From Gracilinema caldarium DSM 7334 (lineage in GTDB: Bacteria > Spirochaetota > Spirochaetia > Treponematales > Breznakiellaceae): a stretch of 64,000 nt of DNA. How positions within the stretch are numbered: position 1 is the first letter of the stretch; each line of letters opens with the position of its first letter. The notes beneath the pieces were generated by a model. That model worked only from the letters and a program-made list of their open reading frames with translations. It did not search any database and was not told the origin of the DNA. Both the position numbers and the translations under genes were made by a program. Of this stretch, positions 43,395-53,072 are shown in pieces. Location: the NCBI RefSeq assembly GCF_000219725.1, contig NC_015732.1, positions 2,920,972-2,984,971 of the forward strand, given 5' to 3'.

Positions 43395-46300
43395 ATGACC
43401 GAACTTACAATTACATTACAAGCATTTAACAAATTCGCTCGCCTGCCCGCTCTCAAGGAAACAGATACAGTATCAGAAGCTTTTTATGCTGATACCTTTT
43501 ACGCATTACGGGAATTCCATGTTGCCAGGGAAGTGCGGGATGCTTATGGACTGGATTCGACCCTGTTTGCAATTCGAGGTAATGTGATCTTTGCAGATTT
43601 TCGCAGTGTACGGGAATTTGCCCAGAAAATAAACAGTAAAATTAATCCAGAAATCAGCCCTGAACGGTATATAAAAGCGGGAAAACTCAATGCCATGGGA
43701 CTTATTGATGAAATTCTCCATTATGTTACCGCCCTATACCGGGAACAGGCATGTCCCACAGTTCTGCAAACAACCATGGATGCCCTCGAGCAACAGCTTG
43801 GGGAACAAGCAGTCAATAAGCTGCTCACAAGCTTTGTCGAACTCTTCCCACCTCAATCGGTATACGAAAAGAAACGGACCGTAGCGGAATATCTGAAGGA
43901 AAGCGATGAGGGAACACCGAACCGGCTTCTCGTACTGGAAGAGTTAATGCTACTTCGGTTAGCTAACGAAAACCCTGCCTTTGAACCCTTTGCATTCATG
44001 TTTTCAGATGAAACACTCGCCGCAACTACTGAATACAGCAAGGCAGTGGAGATTCTGAAGGGGCATCTGGCCACCCTACCACACTTCGGACCCGATAACC
44101 AAAATTTGTGGGACCTTCTGCGCAGTCCTGCCGTAGCGGAACCCTATTCATTGTATGGACAACTGGAATACATCAGAAAAAAATGGGGACTTTTAATTGG
44201 TAAATACCTTATACGACTTCTTACCAGCCTCGATGTTATTAAAGAGGAAGAAAAACCAAGTTTTTCCGGTCCCGGCCCAACCAGAGCATATATTTATAAT
44301 GAACTGGAACACGAATATGAACGATTTTCCGAGGACCGAGAATGGATGCCCCGGACGGTCCTCATGGCAAAAAGCACCCTCGTATGGCTCTACCAGCTTT
44401 CCCAAAAATATAACCGACCCATCCACCGGCTCGATCAGATTCCCGATGAAGAACTGGATGAACTGGCCCGCCGGGGTTTTACAGGGCTGTGGCTCATTGG
44501 ACTCTGGGAACGGAGTCAGGCTAGCCGGGAAATTAAGCGCCGCTGTGGCAACCCTGAAGCAGCCGCCAGCGCTTACAGCCTCTACGATTATGACATAGCC
44601 GCTGAGCTCGGCGGCTGGGAAGCTCTGGAGAACCTTCGGCACCGCTGTTCCTGGCGGGGCATACGTCTCGGGTCCGACATGGTTCCCAACCACACCGGTA
44701 TCGATTCCCGCTGGATAATGGAACACCCGGACCGATTCCTCCAGCTGCAGCATTCGCCCTTCCCCAGCTATACCTTTAATGGAGAAAATCTTTCCAATCG
44801 TGAAGGTATTGGTATTTATTTAGAGGACCACTATTACAGCCGTTCCGATGCAGCGGTTGTATTTAAACGGGTCGATTTCCGTACCGGTGACACCCGCTAC
44901 ATCTACCATGGCAATGATGGAACTTCCATGCCTTGGAACGATACGGCCCAGATCGATTTTCTCAATCCTGAGGCCCGGGAGGCGGTTATCCAGACCATTA
45001 TTGGTGTCTGCAAGCAATTTCCCATAGTACGTTTCGATGCTGCCATGACATTAGCAAAAAAGCATATTCAACGGCTCTGGTATCCCGAACCAGGCACCGG
45101 TGGAGATATTGCAAGCCGGGCTGAATATGGACTTACCAAAGAAGAATTCGACAAGCGAATTCCCAACGAGTTCTGGCGGGAAGTGGTCGACCGCTGTGCG
45201 GTTGAGGCACCAGACACCCTGCTGCTGGCTGAGGCGTTTTGGATGATGGAAGGCTATTTTGTCCGTACCCTCGGCATGCACCGGGTATACAACTCTGCTT
45301 TTATGAACATGTTAAAAATGGAAGAGAACGCAAAATACCGGGCGACCATTAAAAACACCCTGGAATTCGATCCCCAAATTTTGCAACGCTTCGTCAACTT
45401 TATGAATAACCCCGATGAGGAAACCGCCGCCATTCAGTTTGGGCGGGGAGACAAATATTTCGGGGTCTGCACCCTCATGGCGACCATGCCGGGACTTCCT
45501 ATGTTCGGCCATGGACAAATCGAAGGCTTCGAAGAAAAGTACGGTATGGAATACCGTAGATCCTACCGAAACGAAGCCCCGGATCAGGAACTCATTGCCC
45601 GGCATGAACGGGAAATATTCCCTCTCCTTAAAAAACGTCGACTCTTTGCTGACAGTGAAAACTTTGCCCTCTACGACCTGTACACTCCCGATGGCTCTGT
45701 TAATGAAAATGTTTTTGCCTATTCCAACCGTCTCGGAGAAGAACGAGCCCTGGTATTCTACAACAACAACTTTCATCGGGCCTCGGGGTGGATTCGAAAT
45801 TCGGTTCCCAGCAGCCAGAAAGGACCTGGGGGAGCTAAGATGAGCCAGCAAAAAAACCTAGCCCAAGCACTCGGGCTAAGCAACAATCCCAATAACTTTA
45901 CCCTCCTTAGAGAACAACGTTCAGACCGTTGGTTCATTCGCTCTAGCAGGGAATTAAATGAAAAGGGGCTTTTCATAGCCCTCGATGGCTACCAGTCTCA
46001 GGTGTTTTTGGATATTCATGAAATCAATGACAATGCCTTGGGACATTGGCAACGGTTACATGATGAACTGGCAGGACGGGGTGTTCCGGACCTGCATGCA
46101 GCTTTTCAGGATCTCTTCCTCAGAGACCTCTATAGCGCATTTAAAGAATTAGTCAAACCTTCATATTTTAACGGCTTCTATCAATTCTTTACACAGGAAC
46201 AAAAGGGACTTAAGGCTACACCCTTTATCGAAATACTGAGAGATCCTATCCTCCGCTATATCCGTATCGCTCGAGAATATTTAGACGGTGCTTCTGGACG

Positions 46301-47162
46301 CTATGAATCCTTTGAACGGAAGCAAGAATACAATATTATAGAAGCAGAGCAGATCTGGGATACCTTTGCTCAATCCATGCAACGATTCATTAAGCTGGGA
46401 GAATATGTCGAAAAACCGCCAGCCAGTCTACAAGCTAATGGCAAAACCCTCATCCACACTATGTATACAAAGTTACATGAAAATCCCCGCATTTCAGCAT
46501 ATATTGCTGGATACCTAGTACTCGCCCTGCATCGGGGCATTATAGGTTTGGAAGCCACCGGTGAAGATGCCCGCAGGCTTGTCGACCACTGGTGTCTGGA
46601 CCGGAAACTTCGTGAAAGTTATCAGGAAGCAGGGTTTCCGGCAGACGAAAGTTACCATGTTGTAGAACTGCTGAAACTGATTCTGAGCAGAACCATGAGC
46701 GAAGACCCAGATTTGTTTGCGGGTCCCTCTATAAGTCTTTCTATTGCTTCACATCTATTTACTAGAGAAGACTTTAAATCCTTCTTGAATGTCAATCTCT
46801 TTAATGATGTGCTCTGGTTCACCAAGGAACGACTGGAGCAGGTTCTGTTCTTTACAGGGATTATCGCTGCCATAGAATCTGATGAAGCAGCTTTACCCCC
46901 TCAAAAACAGACAGTTCAAACACGCCCCCAAAGGGGATCGGTCGTTTTGGTACCCCATCCTTCGAAGCTCAACACAGGCCAGTGGACCAAACGGCTCGAA
47001 ATGATTGCCCAGATCAAGCAGGAATTGAGTAAAGCTATGGAGAACTCAGAATACAAGGTTGAGGAATTACTTAAAGCCCTGCGCCCTAAAACCATGGTTG
47101 TAAAACCGACGTCTGGGACCAATACACGTAGTAGTACGACACAAAAATCCAAAAAGGAATAG
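43395..47162 (+). CDS. Very large GH13 alpha-amylase-like protein
   Basis: This is a 1255-residue cytosolic protein. About 400 N-terminal residues match no family I know. The GH13 barrel follows: DMVPNHTG (about 427), the nucleophile region PIVRFDAAMTLAKKH (about 545), acid/base AEAF (about 611) and NNPDEE (about 671). The last replaces the usual NHD with NPD, a form also seen in GH13 maltosyltransferases of the GlgE type. About 400 C-terminal residues are helical with a Lys/Thr/Ser-rich end. I chose the ATG at 43395, which has AAAGGA upstream; an earlier ATG at 43326 lies inside malQ. It lies between malQ and an HD protein, so alpha-glucan metabolism is likely. Confidence 0.87.
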   Translation: MTELTITLQAFNKFARLPALKETDTVSEAFYADTFYALREFHVAREVRDAYGLDSTLFAIRGNVIFADFRSVREFAQKINSKINPEISPERYIKAGKLNAMGLIDEILHYVTALYREQACPTVLQTTMDALEQQLGEQAVNKLLTSFVELFPPQSVYEKKRTVAEYLKESDEGTPNRLLVLEELMLLRLANENPAFEPFAFMFSDETLAATTEYSKAVEILKGHLATLPHFGPDNQNLWDLLRSPAVAEPYSLYGQLEYIRKKWGLLIGKYLIRLLTSLDVIKEEEKPSFSGPGPTRAYIYNELEHEYERFSEDREWMPRTVLMAKSTLVWLYQLSQKYNRPIHRLDQIPDEELDELARRGFTGLWLIGLWERSQASREIKRRCGNPEAAASAYSLYDYDIAAELGGWEALENLRHRCSWRGIRLGSDMVPNHTGIDSRWIMEHPDRFLQLQHSPFPSYTFNGENLSNREGIGIYLEDHYYSRSDAAVVFKRVDFRTGDTRYIYHGNDGTSMPWNDTAQIDFLNPEAREAVIQTIIGVCKQFPIVRFDAAMTLAKKHIQRLWYPEPGTGGDIASRAEYGLTKEEFDKRIPNEFWREVVDRCAVEAPDTLLLAEAFWMMEGYFVRTLGMHRVYNSAFMNMLKMEENAKYRATIKNTLEFDPQILQRFVNFMNNPDEETAAIQFGRGDKYFGVCTLMATMPGLPMFGHGQIEGFEEKYGMEYRRSYRNEAPDQELIARHEREIFPLLKKRRLFADSENFALYDLYTPDGSVNENVFAYSNRLGEERALVFYNNNFHRASGWIRNSVPSSQKGPGGAKMSQQKNLAQALGLSNNPNNFTLLREQRSDRWFIRSSRELNEKGLFIALDGYQSQVFLDIHEINDNALGHWQRLHDELAGRGVPDLHAAFQDLFLRDLYSAFKELVKPSYFNGFYQFFTQEQKGLKATPFIEILRDPILRYIRIAREYLDGASGRYESFERKQEYNIIEAEQIWDTFAQSMQRFIKLGEYVEKPPASLQANGKTLIHTMYTKLHENPRISAYIAGYLVLALHRGIIGLEATGEDARRLVDHWCLDRKLRESYQEAGFPADESYHVVELLKLILSRTMSEDPDLFAGPSISLSIASHLFTREDFKSFLNVNLFNDVLWFTKERLEQVLFFTGIIAAIESDEAALPPQKQTVQTRPQRGSVVLVPHPSKLNTGQWTKRLEMIAQIKQELSKAMENSEYKVEELLKALRPKTMVVKPTSGTNTRSSTTQKSKKE

Positions 47163-47164
47163 TA

Positions 47165-48334
47165 ATGAAAAGCCCCTTCCGCGAATTGCTGGAAGCGGGA
47201 TGGACTGTTGAATTGATTGGGTTCAGTGCCCTGGACCGGTATTTATCCATACATCCAGGGCATGTTACCTTTATTCAAACAAACGCAGATCTTCCAGAGC
47301 TCAGCAAGTTATTCGATGACCTTCAGTTCCCTGGCGTAACAGTAGCAGATGCAGCAATATATCGGGAAGAAGGACGCTTTTATTTTTATTGCACCGACGA
47401 ACGAAGCTCTTCGGTATTTTGCCATCCACTCCTCAAACTGAGATTTCATGTAAATCGGAAGGTTTATATTGATGAAACTTCTTGTTATCCGGTTTATGCA
47501 GAAATGGCACGAAAAGTACGCAGGACCGAAACTGCTATAGCCAGAATCCTTCCTTGGGTAAACCTGGTGGAAGTATATGAAACCGTACAACTCATTCTAG
47601 AAACAGCGGTCATTCTGGCCCGATATATACCGGAAGAAACAATCTATCATCAAAATGATCCTGTACAGGAACTGCTCAAGGTGATTACTCAGCCTACAGA
47701 ACCGATAGATGTACCTGCGGAACTGCAACGGACCTACCTGGAATTGCTGTTAACATCCCATCGACCAGACTTAGGATTTATACTCCTCTTACAAAGCGGC
47801 ATCGTTTCACAACTTTGGCCTGAACTAGCTATGATGAATACGGTGGACCATTCAAAGGAGTTTCATCCCGAGGGAAATGTCTGGAACCATACGATGGAAA
47901 CCTTTCGGCATCGAAAAAAACCTGATCTCCTTCTTTCCCTAGGGCTCCTGCTCCATGACTCAGGTAAAAGCCTTGCATCCAGTTCCGGTAACCGCCGTTT
48001 CGATAAACACGCAGAGCTCGGCTCAGAAGTGACCCGCCATTTCATGCAGCGGCTTGGCTTCTCATCAGAAATGATTTCCAAGGTACAATACCTCGTGCGG
48101 AACCATATGATGCCCGCCGCCCTGCCTCGGCTTCCCCTCCAGCGAACCCAGGAAACCCTTGAATCACCTCTTTTCCCGATACTTCTGGAGTTATACCGTT
48201 GCGATGAGGCTTCATCCTTTAAAGGTTTAGACAATTATTATGAGAGTGCTGCGGCTTATCAGAATTACCTTCGAAATGTAAAAAACCCCTATCGAAGTGC
48301 AGATGGAAAAAAGTTAGATAAAAAGCGGCGCTGA
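47165..48334 (+). CDS. HD-domain phosphohydrolase-like protein
   Basis: The 389-residue protein starts 2 bp after the GH13 gene. The C-terminal half carries an HD domain: FHPEGNVWNHTMETFRH, then LGLLLHDSGKSLAS, FDKHAELGSEVTRHFM and YLVRNHMMP. The same arrangement occurs in the C-terminal part of tRNA nucleotidyltransferases and poly(A) polymerases. The N-terminal 120 residues look like a reduced nucleotidyltransferase fold, but no GGxxRD or DxD catalytic motif is visible, so CCA addition is unlikely. Phosphodiesterase or phosphatase activity by the HD site is the best guess. Its tie to the glucan operon is by position only. Confidence 0.8.
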   Translation: MKSPFRELLEAGWTVELIGFSALDRYLSIHPGHVTFIQTNADLPELSKLFDDLQFPGVTVADAAIYREEGRFYFYCTDERSSSVFCHPLLKLRFHVNRKVYIDETSCYPVYAEMARKVRRTETAIARILPWVNLVEVYETVQLILETAVILARYIPEETIYHQNDPVQELLKVITQPTEPIDVPAELQRTYLELLLTSHRPDLGFILLLQSGIVSQLWPELAMMNTVDHSKEFHPEGNVWNHTMETFRHRKKPDLLLSLGLLLHDSGKSLASSSGNRRFDKHAELGSEVTRHFMQRLGFSSEMISKVQYLVRNHMMPAALPRLPLQRTQETLESPLFPILLELYRCDEASSFKGLDNYYESAAAYQNYLRNVKNPYRSADGKKLDKKRR

Positions 48335-48345
48335 TCTGGCCGCGG

Positions 48346-49650
48346 TTACAAAGCTCCTGCAATTGCCGATTCAAGAGCATCGAGACGGGCCGGAATAACC
48401 GCAACAGGGGCTACTTCTTTTTGAAGGTTTTCCAGTACTTCTGAGGTTATCGGCGCTTTGCCGGTTACCCTGGCAACAAGATCAGCATATTTTGCAGGGT
48501 GCCCCGTTGAAAGGACTACCACATGGCCATCCTCAATATCACCGGCAAGAAGCCGTTCCGCCGCAGCAAAACCCACCGCCCCATGGGGGTCTAGGTGGAG
48601 ACCATACCGTTTCCAAGCCCGTTCCATCGCCGCCAGGGTGGCCTCATCATCAACTCGTTCGGAATAGACCATATGTTTCATTACCGCCGGAGCCTCATTA
48701 TAAAAGGCAGCAAGCCGCTCATAGTTAGAGGGATTCCCCACATCCATCGACCTGGATAACGTACGTACCGGTATATGAGGAACAAAGGATTGTCCCCGGA
48801 AGAAATCACCAAAGGTATCGTTGGCGTTCATCGCAGCAATAAATCCGTTCACTGGAAGCCCGAATTTCCAAGCATAGAGCCCTGCGATGAGGTTCCCAAA
48901 ATTACCTGAAGGCACACTGAATAATAGATCACCATGCAGTTCCTTTTTAATTTTGATGAACGCATAGAGGAAATAAAAAGCTTGGGGTAACAGGCGCCCC
49001 ACATTAATGGTATTCGCACTGGTAAGACCATAGCGCTCCGCAAAGGGCCGATCTTCAAAAGCATCTCGGATAAGGCGCTGACAATCATCGAAGGTGCCTT
49101 CAATTTGTATGGGAAGTATGTTACCCCCGTTGTTCACAAAGGTTGATGGGTCTAAACCCCGCACATGGCCTTCGGGGTATAATATTACCGCTGTAATTCC
49201 TGTTCTGCCTTTGAATGCTTGGGCGACACTAACACCAGTACGGCCAGTGGTAGCTGTTAAGGTCATCGCATGACCTGAAGGCTTTAACAGTTCTTCCATA
49301 ACAGCCGCAAGAAAGGCAATACCAAAATCTTTAAACACTCCGGTGGGTCCATTATGAAGTTCTAGGACCGATAAATTGGCATCGAGCCGCTTTAACTCAG
49401 GCTCGAAACTAAAAGCACTTTCTGCGACCCGAGCAGCGGAAATGGGATTGAGCTCGCCCTGCAATAAAACCGGAGCTATAGTAGCAACCAATTCGGGGTA
49501 GGTAGTTTCGCTATCCATATAAAGGAAAAAAGGCCGCAGATCTACCATAGATGCAGGCACATAAAGCCCCCCATCGGATGGAAGACAGTGCAAAACCGCA
49601 TCCCTAAAGCTGACCCTCAATTCCTTTGAACGGGTAGAAGAAAATTCCAT
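48346..49650 (-). CDS. thrC: Threonine synthase
   Basis: The 434-residue PLP enzyme converts O-phosphohomoserine to threonine. It shows the family N-terminus FRDAVLHCLPSDGGLYVPAS. The PLP lysine lies in GPTGVFKDFGIAFLAAV, the glycine-rich segment is TATTGRTGVSVAQAF, and VPSGNFGNLIAGLYAWK holds the phosphate-binding residues. Length and order match the E. coli/yeast class. It is alone and convergent with the HD gene, 11 bp apart. No homoserine kinase or dehydrogenase gene is in the window. Confidence 0.95.
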   Translation of the reverse strand: MEFSSTRSKELRVSFRDAVLHCLPSDGGLYVPASMVDLRPFFLYMDSETTYPELVATIAPVLLQGELNPISAARVAESAFSFEPELKRLDANLSVLELHNGPTGVFKDFGIAFLAAVMEELLKPSGHAMTLTATTGRTGVSVAQAFKGRTGITAVILYPEGHVRGLDPSTFVNNGGNILPIQIEGTFDDCQRLIRDAFEDRPFAERYGLTSANTINVGRLLPQAFYFLYAFIKIKKELHGDLLFSVPSGNFGNLIAGLYAWKFGLPVNGFIAAMNANDTFGDFFRGQSFVPHIPVRTLSRSMDVGNPSNYERLAAFYNEAPAVMKHMVYSERVDDEATLAAMERAWKRYGLHLDPHGAVGFAAAERLLAGDIEDGHVVVLSTGHPAKYADLVARVTGKAPITSEVLENLQKEVAPVAVIPARLDALESAIAGAL

Positions 49651-49803
49651 TCCTGCTCCTTACTCCTATTCTATAAGTGTATCCAGTCTTTACGTATACT
49701 TCAAGAGAAGAACAAATGATCACGACAAAGATGACGCACTCCCTCTCAACTTAAAACTAATCAAGTTTTAAATACAATAAGGCTGTATAAAAATACCGTT
49801 AAA

Positions 49804-49832
49804 TTGACAATATATACAGTTCCTACTATTAT
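49804..49832 (+). promoter_or_regulatory. sigma70 promoter of the amino-acid ABC operon
   Basis: TTGACA (49804-49809) and TATTAT (49827-49832) are 17 bp apart. The -35 is perfect and the -10 matches five of six. The ribosome site AGGAGG and the ATG follow within 30 bp. Confidence 0.7.
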
Positions 49833-49862
49833 AAACAGTACCATTTTTACAGGAGGCTTTCC

Positions 49863-50657
49863 ATGTCATTGCGATATTGGTTCAAGCAGACTCTTTTTAC
49901 ACTTTTTACTCTTGTTATAGCAGGCTCTTTCCTTGCATGTCAGAAAAAGGATTCTGCTTCGGCACAGAATAAAACCGCATCTGAACGGGTTAAGTTAGTT
50001 ATCGCCTCAGATGCAACCTGGCCGCCCATGGAATTTGTCGATGAAAATAAAAATATCGTCGGTTTTGCTCCAGAGATGATGAAGGCCATCGCTGAAGCCG
50101 CAGGTTTTGATGTGGAAATCCGTAACACCGCATGGGATGGTATTTTTGCTGGCCTCGCGGCAGGCAACTATGATGCAATCTGTTCATCGGTTACTATCAC
50201 CGAAGAACGAAAACAGACCATGGATTTTTCTGAACCCTATGTGAATGCAGGCCAGGTCTTGGTGGTTGCAAAAACCCTGAATGGGGTCAGCACGTTGAAG
50301 GATATGATTGGTAAAAAGGTCGGAGCCCAAATCGGTACTACCGGAGCCATAGAAATTCAGAAAGTGAGTGGCGTTGAACTGGCAACCTACGATGAGGTGG
50401 GATTGGCTTTTGAAGATCTTGCCAATGGAAGAATCGCCGGTGTGGTAGCGGACAATCCGATTGCCGCCGATTTTGCCCTGCAGAACCCCAAATTCAAGGA
50501 CAAACTCAAGATTGTGGGCGAACCCTTCACCGATGAATGGCTTGGTATCGCTGTGCGTAAGGGTGACACGAAAACCCTTGCACTGATTAATGAGGGCCTG
50601 GCCAAGATTAAAGCGAACGGTAAACTGGAAGCAATTGCAAAGAAGTGGCTTCATTAA
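49863..50657 (+). CDS. Amino-acid ABC transporter substrate-binding lipoprotein
   Basis: The 264-residue SBP_bac_3 protein has a lipoprotein signal with the lipobox-like FLAC. The mature part shows KLVIASDATWPPMEFVD, GFAPEMMKAIAEAAGF, ICSSVTITEERKQTMDFSEPY and KKVGAQIGTTGAIE, all usual for polar amino-acid binders. The ligand is unknown. It is the first gene of a complete transporter set with permease and ATPase. It resembles the binding protein at 28413-29258 in family but is not a close copy. Confidence 0.93.
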   Translation: MSLRYWFKQTLFTLFTLVIAGSFLACQKKDSASAQNKTASERVKLVIASDATWPPMEFVDENKNIVGFAPEMMKAIAEAAGFDVEIRNTAWDGIFAGLAAGNYDAICSSVTITEERKQTMDFSEPYVNAGQVLVVAKTLNGVSTLKDMIGKKVGAQIGTTGAIEIQKVSGVELATYDEVGLAFEDLANGRIAGVVADNPIAADFALQNPKFKDKLKIVGEPFTDEWLGIAVRKGDTKTLALINEGLAKIKANGKLEAIAKKWLH

Positions 50658-50659
50658 TC

Positions 50660-51487
50660 ATGGAACAAAAAAAAACTGATCAGAAGCCGGAAGAGGATCT
50701 CATTCCTCTTCCAACTCATATTAATGTTACCGATGGTACCCTCATTCCTCAAAAGGGGGAGAAGGGTGCCCTTTCAGCCTGGAACATCTCATTCTTTGGG
50801 GCTTTGGCGGTATTAATTGTTTTAACCGTCGCATTTCCTGACCCTTACAGAAAAATCCTTGCCTTTGTTCCCGATGGTCTTATGGTGACCTTTGGTGTTA
50901 CCATTTCAGCCATCTTCTTTGCGCTCATCATTGGACTTTTTGCAGGTTTGGGCCGTATTTCTCAGATAACCATTGTGAACCGCATTGCTACCGTTTATGT
51001 AGAAATCATTCGCGGGATTCCCCTTCTAGTCCAGCTCTTTTATATTTATTATGCCCTGGGAAATTGGGTAAAACTGAGCGGTCCCGCTGCGGCCATCCTC
51101 GCCATGTCCATTTGCTATGGGGCCTATATGGCAGAAATCTTCCGGGCCGGTATCCAGTCTATACCCAAGGGACAAATGGAAGCAGCCCTGGCGTTGGGTT
51201 TAAGCCAGGGACAGGCCATGAGAAAGGTTATATTACCCCAAACCATTAAGGTTATACTGCCTCCCATCGGAAACGAATTCATTGCGTTACTTAAGGATTC
51301 GTCCCTGGTATCGATACTGGCAGTTGCGGACCTGTTGCGGCGTGGACGGGAATATGCGTCTACATCCTTCAGGTACTTTGAAAGTTATACCGTCATAGCC
51401 CTCATCTATCTGGTTATGACATTATTCTTCTCGCGGCTTGTCGCGATTATGGAAGAAAGGTTGAGGCATCGTGGAACCATTCATTAG
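50660..51487 (+). CDS. Amino-acid ABC transporter permease
   Basis: This inner-membrane protein of the GlnP/HisM family has about 275 residues. The first 40 residues are hydrophilic, which is unusual, and membrane helices follow from about residue 45. The conserved [19 protein letters not shown] and the EAA loop [20 protein letters not shown] are present, with [17 protein letters not shown] near the end. I chose the ATG at 50660, 3 bp after the binding-protein stop. An ATG at 50645 would overlap it by 13 bp. The ATPase gene overlaps the end. Confidence 0.92.
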   Translation: MEQKKTDQKPEEDLIPLPTHINVTDGTLIPQKGEKGALSAWNISFFGALAVLIVLTVAFPDPYRKILAFVPDGLMVTFGVTISAIFFALIIGLFAGLGRISQITIVNRIATVYVEIIRGIPLLVQLFYIYYALGNWVKLSGPAAAILAMSICYGAYMAEIFRAGIQSIPKGQMEAALALGLSQGQAMRKVILPQTIKVILPPIGNEFIALLKDSSLVSILAVADLLRRGREYASTSFRYFESYTVIALIYLVMTLFFSRLVAIMEERLRHRGTIH

Positions 51488-52202
51488 TATTCGAGGAGCC
51501 CGTAAGACCTACGGGAAAGTAGAAGCCCTCCGGGGGGTAGATTTAGAGGTCCATAAGGGCGAGGTGATCCTTATTATCGGACCCTCAGGCTCGGGGAAAA
51601 GCACCCTGCTTCGCAGTGTGAACCGGCTGGAACGACTGGACAGTGGAACCATCTATATTGATGGGGATTGCGTGACCGACGAAAAGGCCGATATCCGACA
51701 GATTCGGGAAGAGGTAGGCATGGTATTTCAGAGCTTTAACCTTTTTCCCCACCTTTCTGTAATGGAAAACATTACCCTTGCACCAATTACGGTAAAAAAG
51801 GTTACACCTATCGAGGCTGAAGAAACCGCGCTCCGGCTCTTAAAGAAGGTTGGACTATCCGACAAGGCTCATGCCTATCCGGACCAGCTTTCAGGAGGCC
51901 AACAGCAGCGGGTCGCTATTGCCCGGGCTCTGGCTATGAATCCTAAGGTCATGCTTTTTGATGAGCCCACCAGTGCTCTGGATCCTGAAATGATTAAGGA
52001 AGTACTGGATGTTATGACCGCCCTTGCCAAGGAAGGGATGACCATGCTCGTAGTTTCCCATGAAATGGGCTTTGCCAGGGCTGCAGCAAACCGGGTAATT
52101 TTTATGGATCAGGGACAAATTATTGAATCGGCCCCGCCTGAGGAGTTCTTTACCAATCCGAAGGAAGAACGGACCAAACGATTTTTGGAGCATATTTTAT
52201 GA
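51471..52202 (+). CDS. Amino-acid ABC transporter ATP-binding protein (GlnQ-like)
   Basis: The 243-residue ATPase shows Walker [10 protein letters not shown] and the Q-loop [13 protein letters not shown]. The signature is [15 protein letters not shown], followed by Walker [14 protein letters not shown] and the switch histidine in VVSHEMGFA. The sequence is typical of polar amino-acid importers. It begins with GTG inside the permease gene (17-bp overlap), preceded by GAGG. It is the only such ATPase in the window, so it may also serve the importer at 27608-29258. Its stop overlaps the ArsC-like gene by 4 bp. Confidence 0.93.
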   Translation: MEPFISIRGARKTYGKVEALRGVDLEVHKGEVILIIGPSGSGKSTLLRSVNRLERLDSGTIYIDGDCVTDEKADIRQIREEVGMVFQSFNLFPHLSVMENITLAPITVKKVTPIEAEETALRLLKKVGLSDKAHAYPDQLSGGQQQRVAIARALAMNPKVMLFDEPTSALDPEMIKEVLDVMTALAKEGMTMLVVSHEMGFARAAANRVIFMDQGQIIESAPPEEFFTNPKEERTKRFLEHIL

Positions 52203-52633
52203 ACACTGAAAAAAAGAAACTGCTCTTCCTCTGCACCGGTAATTCCTGCCGGTCCCAGATGGCAGAAGGCTGGGCCCGGCATCTGAAGGGCGACCTCTAT
52301 GAAGTCTATTCCGCCGGGGTGGAAGCCCATGGATTAAATCCAATCGCCGTAAAAGTCATGGCAGAAGCAGGTGTAGATATATCAGGACACCGGTCGAAAC
52401 TGGTAACGGAACTTTTGGATAAGGGGATCGACTATGTGGTGACGGTTTGTGATCATGCTGCAGAGGTCTGTCCCCGATTCCCCGGTAAGGCAAAGGTAAT
52501 CCACCATTCATTCCAGGATCCGCCAACCCTGGCTAAACAGGCTAAGTCGGAAGAAGAGGTACTGAACATTTACCGGAAAGTTCGGGATGAAATCCGGGAT
52601 TTTGTTCAAACCTTGCCGGAAGCTCTGGAATAG
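52199..52633 (+). CDS. arsC: ArsC-type (thioredoxin-linked) arsenate reductase
   Basis: The 144-residue protein belongs to the low-molecular-weight phosphatase superfamily. The P-loop is [15 protein letters not shown], with the catalytic Cys and Arg. The second pair of cysteines lies in [13 protein letters not shown], as in thioredoxin-coupled ArsC of Bacillus and Staphylococcus, and DPP is retained in SFQDPPTL. Arsenate reduction to arsenite is the expected activity. It is coupled to an amino-acid ABC operon by an ATGA overlap, an odd place, while an arsR gene faces it downstream. No arsB or acr3 gene is in the window. Confidence 0.88.
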   Translation: MNTEKKKLLFLCTGNSCRSQMAEGWARHLKGDLYEVYSAGVEAHGLNPIAVKVMAEAGVDISGHRSKLVTELLDKGIDYVVTVCDHAAEVCPRFPGKAKVIHHSFQDPPTLAKQAKSEEEVLNIYRKVRDEIRDFVQTLPEALE

Positions 52634-52697
52634 GTCATAGGAGCCATTCCTCTGTATGAAACGACGGTTGAAATAACTGAAGGGGGGCAATAATCGG

Positions 52698-53012
52698 TTA
52701 GATCATAAGCCGTTTCTTGCGTACTTCGAGGACAGAAGATTCAGCACAGGAAGCCAGTTCAAGCACACAGGAAGCAGCCAGGTGGTATTCTACGAGGGTG
52801 CCCCTTTTTTTATCTTCTATGATACCAGCATTTTTAAGCTGTGTTAAATATTTTGATACAATAGATTTATCGACCCCTAATTCTTTAGCCATTTCACAGA
52901 CACACCTGGGGCGTTCTTTGAGCTTCTCAAGCATATAAATGCGTAATGGATGGGCCAAGGCTTTGAACATATGGGCCCGTAGTTCGCAGCGTTTCCGTTC
53001 TTCTTCAGTCAT
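52698..53012 (-). CDS. arsR: ArsR-family metalloregulator
   Basis: The 104-residue repressor starts at the ATG at 53012, which has GAGGT upstream; the ORF can be extended 15 codons but only through the operator. It has the winged helix typical of ArsR (MFKALAHPLRIYMLEKL, VCEMAKELGVDKSIVSKYLTQLKNAGII). The metal-binding site RCVCEM matches the ELCVCDL box of arsenite-responsive ArsR. Extra cysteines near the C-terminus (ASCVLELASC) may add a site. Arsenite or antimonite would release it from DNA. An inverted repeat upstream is the probable binding site. Confidence 0.92.
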   Translation of the reverse strand: MTEEERKRCELRAHMFKALAHPLRIYMLEKLKERPRCVCEMAKELGVDKSIVSKYLTQLKNAGIIEDKKRGTLVEYHLAASCVLELASCAESSVLEVRKKRLMI

Positions 53013-53031
53013 AGCAACCTCATACAGTATA

Positions 53032-53049
53032 GTTGCAATATAATGCAAC
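53032..53049 (-). promoter_or_regulatory. Probable ArsR operator
   Basis: GTTGCA and TGCAAC flank a six-base AT centre, a perfect 6-bp inverted repeat, 20 bp before the arsR ATG. On the minus strand a TTGACA lies just before it and a TATACT just after, so the repressor would cover the promoter. This fits autoregulation. Confidence 0.6.
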
Positions 53050-53072
53050 AATGTCAAGATATGGCTGAAGCC

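Noticed and set aside
44193-44753. 186-residue minus-strand frame inside the GH13 gene
   Set aside because: It is a shadow of the GH13 barrel coding sequence; residues show no domain pattern.
45312-45851. 179-residue minus-strand frame opposite the GH13 gene
   Set aside because: No recognisable domain, and it lies wholly inside the GH13 coding region.
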